64,000 bases of DNA. Origin: JAWKZG01 sp041396125. GTDB lineage: Bacteria > Pseudomonadota > Gammaproteobacteria > Competibacterales > Competibacteraceae. Location: assembly GCA_041396125.1 (NCBI GenBank), contig JAWKZG010000011.1, forward strand, positions 124,001-188,000, given 5' to 3'. The translations under genes were made by a program, and so were the position numbers. The notes below the pieces were generated by a model. It was not told the origin of the DNA. It saw nothing but the letters and a program-made list of their open reading frames with translations, and did no database searches. Positions 47,255-56,235 of the stretch are shown here, piece by piece. The stretch's first letter is position 1, and each line of letters starts with the position of its first letter.

Positions 47255-49407
47255 GGATCGTTCGACGCGCTGCGCTCACCCACCGTTCCAGCGTTAAGAA
47301 GCTGTTCATGCAGAACTTTTTGCAACAGACTCTGCGGCCCTGCACTTCCGCAGATGCCGACCAGGCCCTTGCCTGAACGACCACCATCTTCTCGCTTTCC
47401 AGCCAGGCCAAATACACACCAGGGGGCAGCGTGTTGGGCAGCAAAAGCTGCGTCCACGGTGCTGCGCGCGCGATCCAGTGCCCTCGCACTGTGGCTGCCG
47501 TAGGGTGATTCTGCCAGCTGTCGTTACTGGCAAACTCTGTCACCCATTGATATCTGCCGTAATCGCAGGCGGGGATTGGAGTGCCAGAATCTGCGCTCGC
47601 CCACATGATCACGAAGTCGGCACTTTCCAGGCCACTGACAATAAACCCCGCCACCATTGATGTCGTGCTGACCGGGCTGCCGGTCGAGATATTCAGCAAC
47701 CGTGTAGCGTCGCCCGGTGGTGCACTGATATCGGCATTCAGACCAGTCTGCGCCCGGTCTGCCCTGCTTTCTTACCGGTCAGCCAGGCCAGATAGATACC
47801 GGGGTTCCAGCGTAATCGCAAAAGGCTGATCCTGCCGCGCCGGGGGCACGCAAAAGCTCGGATACTATTTCCGCCGTGGCATGATCCTGCCAGTTGTCGT
47901 TCCCTCGGCGTGCAGACAGTCTCTGTGGCAGTGAAGTCGGTCAGCATTAATCTGTGGGGTCACCACTGATCTTTAGATATTTTCACCCATCAGCACGCCA
48001 ACCGGCGCGCGTGCTGCTGCCCGTTACGATGAATCCGGCCACCATGCCTTCCTGATCACAAAGCCATTGGTAGAAATATTCAACGCCCGACCGCCGTCGA
48101 AAAAGTCTGCGGTCCGTCGACACGCGCCAAAACTCGACGGTTTTCTGACCGACGGTCGCCTGATTTTCAGCAGGCCGGCATGCAGCCCCGTAGTAACCCG
48201 GTGGGGTCAAAAACGATATCGACCACACAACTTTGCCCCGATGATGTAAGTTTCTTTCACCAGGCCTGATTTACGACCTTCACAGCCATCCCGTGACAGC
48301 GCGATATCCGCTTTATAAAGCGCTGATTTACGGTTGATAGCACAGGAAAGCCAAATCCCTTTGCCAACAACATTCGCGTGTATGACCTCCAAGGTTTCCG
48401 TGGAACTATTCTCGATGGAAAGCCCTTTGTCAACCGGTTCCGAGCTGCGTTAATACCCCCAAATCAAGCGCTCCCGCGGCTATCATCGGTAGGATCCACC
48501 ATACCGCCAATAACGGCTTCTTCAACTACCACAGTGATAATATCAGTGGCTGATTTGCCATTACTCTGGTCGGTCACGCTGACTCTACAGTATGCGTGCC
48601 AGCGCTTAATGAATTGTACATCGCCTGGGTTTTCCAGTGTGCCTTCCTCGACGAGGGCGTACCACTCTGGAAAACCCCAGCTGAAGCCGGGGATCAGTTG
48701 GGGTTGTCCGAGGTCGCTTTACTGGCAAAACTGACACTCTGACCCAGCGTGAGAGACGGACCGGGTTTTGCGTCGGCGAAACGATCAAGACACCGGAGGG
48801 ATATCGGAACAGGCGCCTTCGTGGACGACCTCAACGCCAGCCACCTCCGCTTCACACGCGTTGTTATAGGTTTCGCCGTCAGAACCGCATACCGGATCAC
48901 CCATTGCCGAAGTAGAAAGCGACGTCATCATCGAGAATATCAATTGAGAAAAAGAACTCGTGGGCATTCAGTCGTTTTTCACCAGGCATCGGTGACAATT
49001 CACAAAAAAGTTCGGGTACGTCAACCAGGGTATTATCTATAATCCGGAATACCGAAAGGTTTAAATCCACCTTCGCCCAAACGCCAAGTCAGCGTGACCC
49101 GCAGCATCGTAACAACGCCAGCCCGTGCAGTACCATCGCGTGATGTTAGCGTAACTCCGGCAACCGTTTTGCTCTCCGCAAGTTGCTGACGAATCAAGGA
49201 AACCATAGCTAAAAAGCTACTGTACCCTGGTTTTCATTGAATTCAAAATCAGCCTCTTTATAAAACGCAAGACCGCCCCAGCGGTGCTCAGCAGAGGGTT
49301 GGGCGGCAATGAGGCTTCGTTGACGCCAATCAGGGAAGAAAGCAACAAGGCATAAACCAACATGTCTTCTGTCTCAGTACAGATGACCGGGATAAATAAT
49401 TTTTCAT
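47251..49407 (-). pseudogene. secreted multidomain protein (Calx-beta, Kazal, PKD-like, NIST repeats), many frameshifts
   Basis: Reconstructed from pieces in several minus-strand frames. ATG 49407 has a perfect AGGAGG site 8 bases upstream; a leader with VYALLLSSLIGVNEA follows. Next come a Calx-beta-like stretch (FEFNENQGTVAF, SRDGTARAG, GEGGFKPF, DNTLVDVPELF), a Kazal domain at about 48820-48900 (DPVCGSDGETYNNACEAEV then HEGAC), a PKD-like domain (LTLGQSVSFASKATSDNPN, VSVTDQSNGKSATDIITVVV), and two or three C-terminal modules with NIST, MVAGFIV and GVYLAWL, resembling those of the protease at 31-33 kb. Domain order is sound; exact residues are not. Confidence 0.6.
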
Positions 49408-49771
49408 TGCTAACTCCTCCTGTTAATGTTGCCTGCTCGAGCGCACAGTCACCCCCTTGATCAGCCGTTAACACCACACATCCCTTTTCATCGTGCTTGC
49501 CTTCGTGGCAGCGCAATCCGTCTAAGAAAAACAGATTTTCAAGAGCAGGTCAATCGTGAAACCTGACAGATCAGCCGACACGGACGCATCCGCAGCGCAT
49601 AAAAATCGCTCTATGACTATAAAGCTGCTCATGGCTTTTCCCAGTAACCTGGACGCCAAAGCAGTCGTAAAAAAGCACAAACCCTGTTTGCCCAAATAGC
49701 TCTTTGACAGTTGATCCGCGCCGGGGCGTAGCACGGATGCCCGATCATTAAAGTTGTTATCGCTAGAGCCT
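49408..49771. other. 364-base stretch without a recognised gene
   Basis: Lies between the start of the broken secreted gene and the pgeF stop. A 70-codon minus-strand open frame (49734-49522) has no recognisable motif. The region lies inside the indel-rich block, so a small broken gene could be hidden. The upstream promoter of the secreted gene should be here, but I see no clear boxes. Confidence 0.4.
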
Positions 49772-50525
49772 TCAGGCTTGCAGCCAGATCAGACTCGCCA
49801 TACGCCCGGACGAGCCGTCGCGCCGGTAAGAATAAAACCGCGCCGGATCACTCACGGTACACCAGTCGCCGCCGTAGACCGCAGTAATTCCCAAGTCCTG
49901 CAACTGGCGTCGCGCCAAGGCGTAAATATCAGCCAGCCAGCGGCCTGTCGGTGAAGGTTTAAAACAGACATGATTAGCGGCATCGAGCTGTAGAAACTGC
50001 GCCCGCACTTCATCGCCGACCTCGAAACACCTCCGGTCCGATAGCCGGGCCCAGCCAGGCCATCACTTCGCTGGTCGGACAATGCATCGCTTCGACCGTA
50101 GCTGCGATAATCTCTGCTGCCAGACCACGCCAGCCGGCGTGAGCAGCAGCCACGCAACCACCAGCCCGATCACACAGCAAAACCGGCAAACAATCGGCGG
50201 TCATGACGACGCAGGCTTTCCCGGCTGCCGACTGACCGAGGCGTCCGCTGCCACCGGCTCGGTGATGGTCGCCACATCGACCACCTGATTGCCGTGTACC
50301 TGCCGGAGCCAGGCCGGCTCCCAGTGCCAGTTCCAGCTGTATAAAAAGCCGCTGGCGGTTGTAATGGACAGCGAAAAGTTCGTCATCCTCGGTATGGAAT
50401 CCCAGATTGAACGAGGCAAAACGGGTTCTGAAGCTGGCACCACCCTGTCGGGTTGTCGTTACCGCCCGGACGGTGGCTGGTGCAGGCCAGTCGGGCTGAA
50501 TAAAATGATGGGCTTCAAGGCTCAT
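49772..50525 (-). pseudogene. pgeF: PgeF/YfiH (laccase-domain) family protein, three frameshifts
   Basis: Peptidoglycan-editing/polyphenol-oxidase-domain protein, in its standard place downstream of rluD with an ATGA overlap. The start is MSLEAHHFIQPDWP; the correct product can be traced as VRAVTTTRQGGAS, then PAWLRQVHGNQVVDVAT in a second frame (between about 50315 and 50225), back to ACVVMTADCLPVLLCD and AAHAGWRGLAAEII, then after an extra base near 50026 to RAQFLQLDAANHVCF. Two of the indels compensate. Real length would be about 250 residues. Probably an intact gene in poor sequence. Confidence 0.85.
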
Positions 50526-51487
50526 GATAACGGCTGTTGTCCTTCCTCTGTGTCTTGTCGTAAACAGGCCAGTAAGACTTGCATATCGTCTGGTGGATCA
50601 CTTTGCCAGCTCATCGCTTGCGCCGTGCCCGGATGCAGCAATCCCAGCCGGGCCGCATGCAGGGCCTGGCGTTGGAAGTGCTGCAGCTGCTGGATAAGCG
50701 CAGCAGATGCTCCGGACGGCACGCGCAGTCGTCCGCCATACACCGGGTCCCCCAGTAAGGGATAATGCTTATGCGCCAGATGTACCCGAATCTGATGGGT
50801 ACGGCCCGTTTCCAGTTGTACTGTGAGCAGCGTATGGGCGCGAAACCGCTCCGCTACCCGGTAATGCGTCGTCGCCGGTTTGCCGTTGGCAACCACTGCC
50901 ATGCGTTTACGATCGACCGGATGGCGGCCAATGGGTGCCTCGATGGTTGCCCCGGCGGTGACCGCGCCAACCGCGACCGCCAGATATTCACGTTTGACGC
51001 TACGGGCCTGCAGCTGCTCCACCAGTGATTTATGAGCGCTCAAGGTGCGTGCGACCACTAACAGGCCCGAGGTGTCTTTATCCAGCCGGTGCACAATGCC
51101 CGCACGCGGTACTGTTTCGAGTTCCGGCGCATAGTGCAGTAGCGCATTCAGCAAGGTGCCATCATGGTTACCCGCAGCCGGGTGCACAACCAGACCAGCC
51201 GGTTTATTGAGTACGATAATCTGCTCGTCCTCATAACGGATATCAAGCGCAATGGCTTGCGGCTGGGCTGTGGTTTCCACCTCCGGCGTACACTCGCCAC
51301 GGACCCATTCGCCACCCAGCACGCGTTCGCGGGGTCGCACGATTTTATCGTCCAGTCGCAGCTGGCCCGTCTTGATCCACTGTTGCAGGCGGGCGCGGGA
51401 AAAATCGGGTAAAAGTTCGGCCAGGGCCTGATCCAGACGCCAGCCGGCATAATCGAAAGGGATCTGACGTGCAATCCTCGTGGTCAT
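50522..51487 (-). CDS. rluD: 23S rRNA pseudouridine(1911/1915/1917) synthase
   Basis: Modifies helix 69 of 23S rRNA. From ATG 51487 the product has 321 residues; GTG 51502 is another possible start. It has an N-terminal S4-like domain (WRLDQALAELLPDFSRARLQ) and the catalytic domain with aspartate in GIVHRLDKDTSGLLVVA, plus GRTHQIRVHLAH. It is divergent from bamD and coupled to pgeF, the usual order. Confidence 0.95.
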   Translation of the reverse strand: MTTRIARQIPFDYAGWRLDQALAELLPDFSRARLQQWIKTGQLRLDDKIVRPRERVLGGEWVRGECTPEVETTAQPQAIALDIRYEDEQIIVLNKPAGLVVHPAAGNHDGTLLNALLHYAPELETVPRAGIVHRLDKDTSGLLVVARTLSAHKSLVEQLQARSVKREYLAVAVGAVTAGATIEAPIGRHPVDRKRMAVVANGKPATTHYRVAERFRAHTLLTVQLETGRTHQIRVHLAHKHYPLLGDPVYGGRLRVPSGASAALIQQLQHFQRQALHAARLGLLHPGTAQAMSWQSDPPDDMQVLLACLRQDTEEGQQPLS

Positions 51488-51539
51488 TGATACATTCAAC
51501 ACGGTATACTGAATTAATTAAATTCTGACAGTTTACACC

Positions 51540-52379
51540 ATGATGATTGCCCGTTTATTGATCCTGTTGACCGTAATTTTGTACACCGGCGGCTGTAGCT
51601 GGCTAGGCGAAAAAGAAGATGAAACCAAAGACTGGTCCGCCAGCCGCTTTTTCTCGGAAGCCGAACAGGAAATGGTTTCTGCGAATTACACCGAAGCGGT
51701 CAGGCTGTTCGAGAAATTACAGGCCCGTTACCCGTTCGGACGTTATGCCCAGCAGGCCCAGCTGGAAATTGCTTACGCTCACTATAAAAATGATGAAGCC
51801 GACCAGGCCATTGCCGCAGCGGATCGATTTATCCGCACCTACCCGCGCCATCCGTTTGTCGATTACGCCTATTACATCAACGGCCTGGCCAATTATTCAC
51901 GTGGTGTGGGCATCCTCGAAAAATTAATGCCCAGTGATCCAACCCGCACTGATACCCGTACAGCGCTGCGCTCGTTCAATGACTTTGCCGAGCTGGTGCA
52001 AAAATTTCCAGACAGCAAATACGCTGAGGACGCACGCCAGCGGATGCTGTTTTTGCGCAATAATCTGGCCGAATATGAAGTCAATGTCGGGAGCTTTTAT
52101 CTGGAGCGAAAAGCCTATATTGCCGCCGCTAACCGTGGCAAATACGTAGTCGAAAATTTCTCCCGCACCCCGGCGGTAGAACGCGCCCTGGCGCTGATGG
52201 CGGAAGCCTATATCGAACTGGGCATGCAGGATCTGGCACAGGACAGCCAGCGCATCCTGGCGGTAAATTATCCGGATTCACCGTATCTGGTTCGACTTGA
52301 AGCGCTGCGTAAAGGTGAAAAGGCACCCGTCATCGATGAAAAACCCTCCATGACCTCACTGCTGTGGGATTTACTCTGA
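51540..52379 (+). CDS. bamD: outer membrane assembly lipoprotein BamD
   Basis: Essential TPR lipoprotein of the BAM complex that folds outer-membrane proteins. The 279-residue product has a lipobox YTGGC (Cys19) and TPR-rich sequence with FEKLQARYPFGRYAQQAQLE, YYINGLANYSRGVG and ENFSRTPAVERALALMAEAY. Its stop shares a base with the next ATG (TGATG), so the GST gene is probably cotranscribed. Confidence 0.96.
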   Translation: MMIARLLILLTVILYTGGCSWLGEKEDETKDWSASRFFSEAEQEMVSANYTEAVRLFEKLQARYPFGRYAQQAQLEIAYAHYKNDEADQAIAAADRFIRTYPRHPFVDYAYYINGLANYSRGVGILEKLMPSDPTRTDTRTALRSFNDFAELVQKFPDSKYAEDARQRMLFLRNNLAEYEVNVGSFYLERKAYIAAANRGKYVVENFSRTPAVERALALMAEAYIELGMQDLAQDSQRILAVNYPDSPYLVRLEALRKGEKAPVIDEKPSMTSLLWDLL

Positions 52380-53023
52380 TGGCCAGCTATACCCTGTATT
52401 GTTTTGCGCAATCCGGTAATGCCTATAAAGCCGCCCTGATGCTGCAGTTATGCAAAGCGGACTGGACGCCGCAATGGGTGGATTTTTTCAACGGTGCAAC
52501 TCGCAGCCCCGACTATCGGGCTATTAACGAAATGGGCGAAGTACCGGTTTTACTGCACAACGGCAAAGCCCTGAGCCAGTCCGGTGTCATTCTGGATTAT
52601 CTGGCCGAACAGTTGCAGCAATTTGGCCCGAACGATCCGGACGAGCGCCGCGATATTATGCGCTGGCTACTGTTTGACAACCACAAACTGACCAGCTACA
52701 CCGCCACCTACCGCTTCATGCGATGCTTCGCCAAAAGCCGGGAGCCAGCCGTGGTCGAGTTTCTGCGTGGTCGCATGCTGAGCGCATTCAAGGTGCTGAA
52801 CGAGCATCTGGGCCAGAGTCCCTACGCGATTGGCGAGCGCATCACCATTGCTGATTTATCATTGTGCGGCTATTTATTCTGGCCCGATGAATTCGGCGTC
52901 GACTGGGCCGATTATCCAAATATCCAGCGTTGGCTGAACGACATCCAGGCCCTGCCAGGCTGGGTGCATCCGTATGAGTTGATGCCAGGTCATCCTTTGC
53001 CGGGTGACACAAGCCGAACCTGA
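52379..53023 (+). CDS. glutathione S-transferase family protein
   Basis: A 214-residue two-domain GST starting at ATG 52379, overlapping the bamD stop. The N-terminal thioredoxin-like domain has LYCFAQSGNAYKAALML and GEVPVLLHNGKALSQSGVIL; the C-terminal helical domain has GERITIADLSLCGYLFW. The class and substrate are not clear. The coupling to bamD is unusual and may reflect only compact packing. Confidence 0.88.
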   Translation: MASYTLYCFAQSGNAYKAALMLQLCKADWTPQWVDFFNGATRSPDYRAINEMGEVPVLLHNGKALSQSGVILDYLAEQLQQFGPNDPDERRDIMRWLLFDNHKLTSYTATYRFMRCFAKSREPAVVEFLRGRMLSAFKVLNEHLGQSPYAIGERITIADLSLCGYLFWPDEFGVDWADYPNIQRWLNDIQALPGWVHPYELMPGHPLPGDTSRT

Positions 53024-53082
53024 ACCTCCTCGCGGGACTCCAAATCGCATAATCGTTTGCTTTTGCCGTACCTGAATCCAGC

Positions 53083-53098
53083 GACCGCACTTGCGGTC
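53083..53098. other. short perfect inverted repeat
   Basis: GACCGCA and TGCGGTC face each other around two bases, 34 bases before the DUF411 gene. No T-run follows. It could be an operator or an mRNA end structure for bamD-gst. Confidence 0.35.
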
Positions 53099-53131
53099 AC
53101 CCTGTCTGATTGTTTTCGAGGACTATTTACT

Positions 53132-53587
53132 ATGCCTGTTTCACGTCGTCTGAGCCTGTTAGCCCTGGCCGTTATGACCATCAGCACCCTGCCTGTGCGT
53201 TCTCCGCAAGCCGAAGGCACGGTAGACATTACCGTCTATAAAACCCCGACCTGCGGGTGCTGTAAAGCCTGGGTGAGTTATCTTGAAGATAATGGCTTTC
53301 GGGTCATCGCACATGACCTGAATGATCTCAGTCAGATTAAACGCCAGTATGGCGTCGATCCCCGCGTGAGCTCCTGTCATACCGCACTTATCGATGGTTA
53401 TGTGGTGGAAGGTCATGTACCCGTCAACGATATCCGGCGACTGCTTAATGAACGCCCCGGGATCACCGGCATCAGCGCGCCCGGTATGCCACAACTATCC
53501 CCTGGCATGTACAGCATTGAACCGAAAGACTACGACGTCGTGAGCTTCGACGATAAAGGCAATATCGGCTTATTTTCGCGCTATTAG
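53132..53587 (+). CDS. DUF411 metal-binding protein
   Basis: A 151-residue secreted protein (signal peptide MPVSRRLSLLALAVMTISTL) with the DUF411 pattern TPTCGCCKAWVSYLEDNGF, SCHTALIDGYVVEGHVP and YDVVSFDD. DUF411 proteins are often found with copper-resistance genes. The multicopper oxidase gene follows after 92 bases, supporting a copper-handling pair. Confidence 0.88.
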   Translation: MPVSRRLSLLALAVMTISTLPVRSPQAEGTVDITVYKTPTCGCCKAWVSYLEDNGFRVIAHDLNDLSQIKRQYGVDPRVSSCHTALIDGYVVEGHVPVNDIRRLLNERPGITGISAPGMPQLSPGMYSIEPKDYDVVSFDDKGNIGLFSRY

Positions 53588-53616
53588 CGCTGACGTAAAA
53601 AAAACCTGTCCCAATT

Positions 53617-53659
53617 AGTACGTCCCCGTACTCAGGCAGATGCTGTTTCTCTGAACAGC
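53617..53659 (+). promoter_or_regulatory. two small hairpins before the multicopper oxidase gene
   Basis: AGTACG-TCCC-CGTACT (53617-53632) and GCTGTT-TCTCTG-AACAGC (53642-53659) are perfect 6-bp inverted repeats in the 92-base gap. Either could be an operator or leader structure; neither matches a CueR-type box that I know. Confidence 0.35.
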
Positions 53660-53679
53660 CTCTAACGCTGGAGAGCCAC

Positions 53680-55113
53680 ATGCAAAACCGCCTTTCCCGC
53701 CGCACCTTACTGCAACTGGGAGCAACAGCTACAGCCGGTTTGCTGTTGCCGCGCTGGAGTCGGGCCAACGACATTCAGGAATACCAGCTTACGGCCCAGC
53801 CAACGCAGATCCCCCTGGTAGGCGCGGGTTACCCGGAAACGGCCGTCTGGGCTTACAACAATCAGGTACCAGGACCGGAGCTGCGACTGCAGCAGGGGCA
53901 GCGTTTGCGCGTGCTGGCGCACAACGCGCTGGCGCAAAGCACAACGGTGCATTGGCATGGACTGCGCATTCCCAACGCGATGGATGGGGTACCTTATCTC
54001 ACACAGGAGCCGATTCAGCCCGGTGCAGCGTATGTTTATGAATTTGATCTGCCCGATGCCGGCACGTTTTGGTATCACCCGCACCAGAACAGCGCGGAAC
54101 AGGTCGGGCGCGGACTTTACGGCGCCTTGATTGTAGAAGAACCCGAACCGATCCAGGTGGATCGCGAGCTGGTCTGGGTGCTGGATGACTGGCGTTTGCA
54201 GCAGGACGCCTCCATCAGCGACAATTTCGGCGCGATGCACGATCTGACGCATGCCGGGCGCATCGGCAATGTAGCCAGTATCAACGGTCGACTCCCGGAA
54301 AGCATGATAGTACGGGCTGGCGAGCGTATCCGGCTGCGCCTGATCAACGCGGCCAATGCCCGCACTTTCGCCTTGTTGTTCGAAGGCCATACACCGCAAA
54401 TTATTGCCCTGGACGGCCAGCCGGTTGAACCACATGCTCCCGCCGAAAACCGCATTGTGCTCGGTGCGGCGATGCGGGCGGATGTGATCATCGATATGCA
54501 GGGGCAGCCGGGCGAGACTTTTCGGGTAATCGATACGTTTTACCAGGAGCAGGCCTTCCGACTAATCACCCTGAATTATAGTCCGCAAGCGCCGTTGCGT
54601 GAGCATCCGCTGGATGCCCCGATTCGCTTGCCGGCAAACCCGTTGCCCGAACCTGATCTGCGAACTGCCGAACGGCACGCGATTATGTTCAGCGGGGGGG
54701 CAATGGGAGGGATGCAAGGGGCGATGTTTAACGGCGAATACACCGACATCCGCACGTTGGTACAACAACATGGAGTGGACTGGGCAATCAATGGGGTAGC
54801 CCATCCCGGCATGCACCACAGCACACCTGCTGAACCACTGCTAACGTTACAAAAAGACCGCAATTATATTCTGCATTTACATAACGAAACGGTATTCTGG
54901 CATCCGATGCATCTGCATGGCCATTCATTCCGGGTATTGTCACACGAAGGCCAAACCGTCCCGCACCAACCCTGGCGGGATACCGTGTTGATTCCACCAC
55001 GGGAGCATATCGAGGTCGCTTTGGTTGCCGATAACCCTGGTGACTGGATGTTTCATTGCCATATTCTGGAGCACCAGCAGGCTGGCATGATGGCGGTATT
55101 GCGCGTGGCCTGA
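53680..55113 (+). CDS. multicopper oxidase, Tat-exported
   Basis: A 477-residue periplasmic oxidase with a twin-arginine leader (LSRRTLLQLGATATAGLLLP). All copper sites are visible: HWHGLRI and WYHPHQN (first half), HPMHLHGHSF and HCHILEHQQAGM (second half), the last with Cys-His-Met for type 1 copper. A Met-rich stretch (SGGAMGGMQGAMF) resembles that of cuprous oxidases such as CueO. It forms a likely copper unit with DUF411. Confidence 0.93.
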   Translation: MQNRLSRRTLLQLGATATAGLLLPRWSRANDIQEYQLTAQPTQIPLVGAGYPETAVWAYNNQVPGPELRLQQGQRLRVLAHNALAQSTTVHWHGLRIPNAMDGVPYLTQEPIQPGAAYVYEFDLPDAGTFWYHPHQNSAEQVGRGLYGALIVEEPEPIQVDRELVWVLDDWRLQQDASISDNFGAMHDLTHAGRIGNVASINGRLPESMIVRAGERIRLRLINAANARTFALLFEGHTPQIIALDGQPVEPHAPAENRIVLGAAMRADVIIDMQGQPGETFRVIDTFYQEQAFRLITLNYSPQAPLREHPLDAPIRLPANPLPEPDLRTAERHAIMFSGGAMGGMQGAMFNGEYTDIRTLVQQHGVDWAINGVAHPGMHHSTPAEPLLTLQKDRNYILHLHNETVFWHPMHLHGHSFRVLSHEGQTVPHQPWRDTVLIPPREHIEVALVADNPGDWMFHCHILEHQQAGMMAVLRVA

Positions 55114-55195
55114 AGCAGCTGGGGAGCGCGGTTTACAAGCGCCTAGCTTCATGTTCTAATTTTTTGAAATCACTACGTTTACACAGGAGGTAACG

Positions 55196-55849
55196 ATGCA
55201 ACATTTTAGCTCTGGCAGCGCCAGAATAACGTCTGTCGGGTACTGGCTTGGTATGCTGATCATGCTGCTGACGGTCTTCGGCTGCACGGTTGCGCCCACC
55301 ACCTCCCCGAAGCTACGCATTGATACCAGCGCATTGCAAGCAGCGCCAAGTTCCCCCGTTGTAGCTGCCCCATCGGCAACAACTGCTAAAACAGCACCGG
55401 CTGCGGTGACACCTGAACCACCGGTCAAGCCGGTCAAACCTCGCCCGGCCCGCTACGCCTGGAACCCTGGCAAGTCCAAGAAAGGCCCGGTTACCGTCGT
55501 GGTCAGTTTATCCGACCAAAAAGCCTATGTTTATCGTAACGGCGTCAAGATTGCCTATTCCCAGGTCAGCACCGGTAAACGCGGTTACGAAACGCCCACC
55601 GGCAGCTTCAAGATTCTGCAAAAAAGGAAAAAACATAAATCCAATCTCTACGAGGACGGTGATATGCCGTATATGCAGCGGCTGACCTGGGATGGCATCG
55701 CGCTGCACGGTGGTCGGGTGCCAAACCGGCCTGCTTCACACGGCTGCATCCGTTTCCCGCATCGTTTTGCCAGCAAGCTGTACGGCATCACCGGGCTCGG
55801 CAGTAGAGTGGTCATTCAGGATTATCATCCGGGTGATGAACTGATTTAG
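55196..55849 (+). CDS. L,D-transpeptidase lipoprotein
   Basis: A 217-residue protein with a lipobox ending in TVFGC (Cys30), a Pro/Ala-rich linker, and a YkuD domain (VVSLSDQKAYVYRNGVKI, SQVSTGKRGYETPTG, ALHGG, ASHGCIRFPH). A strong AGGAGG site precedes ATG 55196. It is the second YkuD gene in the window; this one has the standard SHGC motif. Likely attaches to a membrane and edits peptidoglycan. Confidence 0.9.
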   Translation: MQHFSSGSARITSVGYWLGMLIMLLTVFGCTVAPTTSPKLRIDTSALQAAPSSPVVAAPSATTAKTAPAAVTPEPPVKPVKPRPARYAWNPGKSKKGPVTVVVSLSDQKAYVYRNGVKIAYSQVSTGKRGYETPTGSFKILQKRKKHKSNLYEDGDMPYMQRLTWDGIALHGGRVPNRPASHGCIRFPHRFASKLYGITGLGSRVVIQDYHPGDELI

Positions 55850-55861
55850 AGGTCATTATTG

Positions 55862-56215
55862 ATGCCAAACTACCGGGGCAGCTGTCATTGCGGATCAATT
55901 TCATACACGTTTACAGCGCCTGTCATTGATCAGGGATTACGTTGCAGCTGTTCTATCTGTGTCAGAAAAGGTGCGGTAATGACCGCCTTTACCGTGGCGC
56001 CTGAAGATATTCAGATTGAAATTCTTGCAGACGCATTAGCGACCTATCAGTTTGGATCAAACGTCGCCCGCCATCATTTTTGTAAAAAGTGCGGCATCTA
56101 TACCTTTCACGAGACCATGATCAAACCGGGTCATTTCCGCATCAATCTGGGCTGTGTGGAGGGTGTGAAGTCGTTAGAACTCCCGATCGAAGTGTTTGAT
56201 GGCACCTCGATCTAG
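55862..56215 (+). CDS. GFA family (glutathione-dependent formaldehyde-activating-like) protein
   Basis: A 117-residue zinc protein with CHCG in YRGSCHCGSISY, CSCSIC and FCKKCGIYTFH, the GFA cysteine pattern. ATG 55862 is taken as start; TTG 55859 is next to it. It follows the transpeptidase by 12 bases. The family name does not prove formaldehyde chemistry. Confidence 0.88.
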   Translation: MPNYRGSCHCGSISYTFTAPVIDQGLRCSCSICVRKGAVMTAFTVAPEDIQIEILADALATYQFGSNVARHHFCKKCGIYTFHETMIKPGHFRINLGCVEGVKSLELPIEVFDGTSI

Positions 56216-56235
56216 GTGCATAACACCCCGCTGAC

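Noticed and set aside
49522..49734. 70-codon minus-strand frame between pgeF and the secreted gene
   Set aside because: No recognisable motif, and it lies in the indel-rich block, so it cannot be called a gene.
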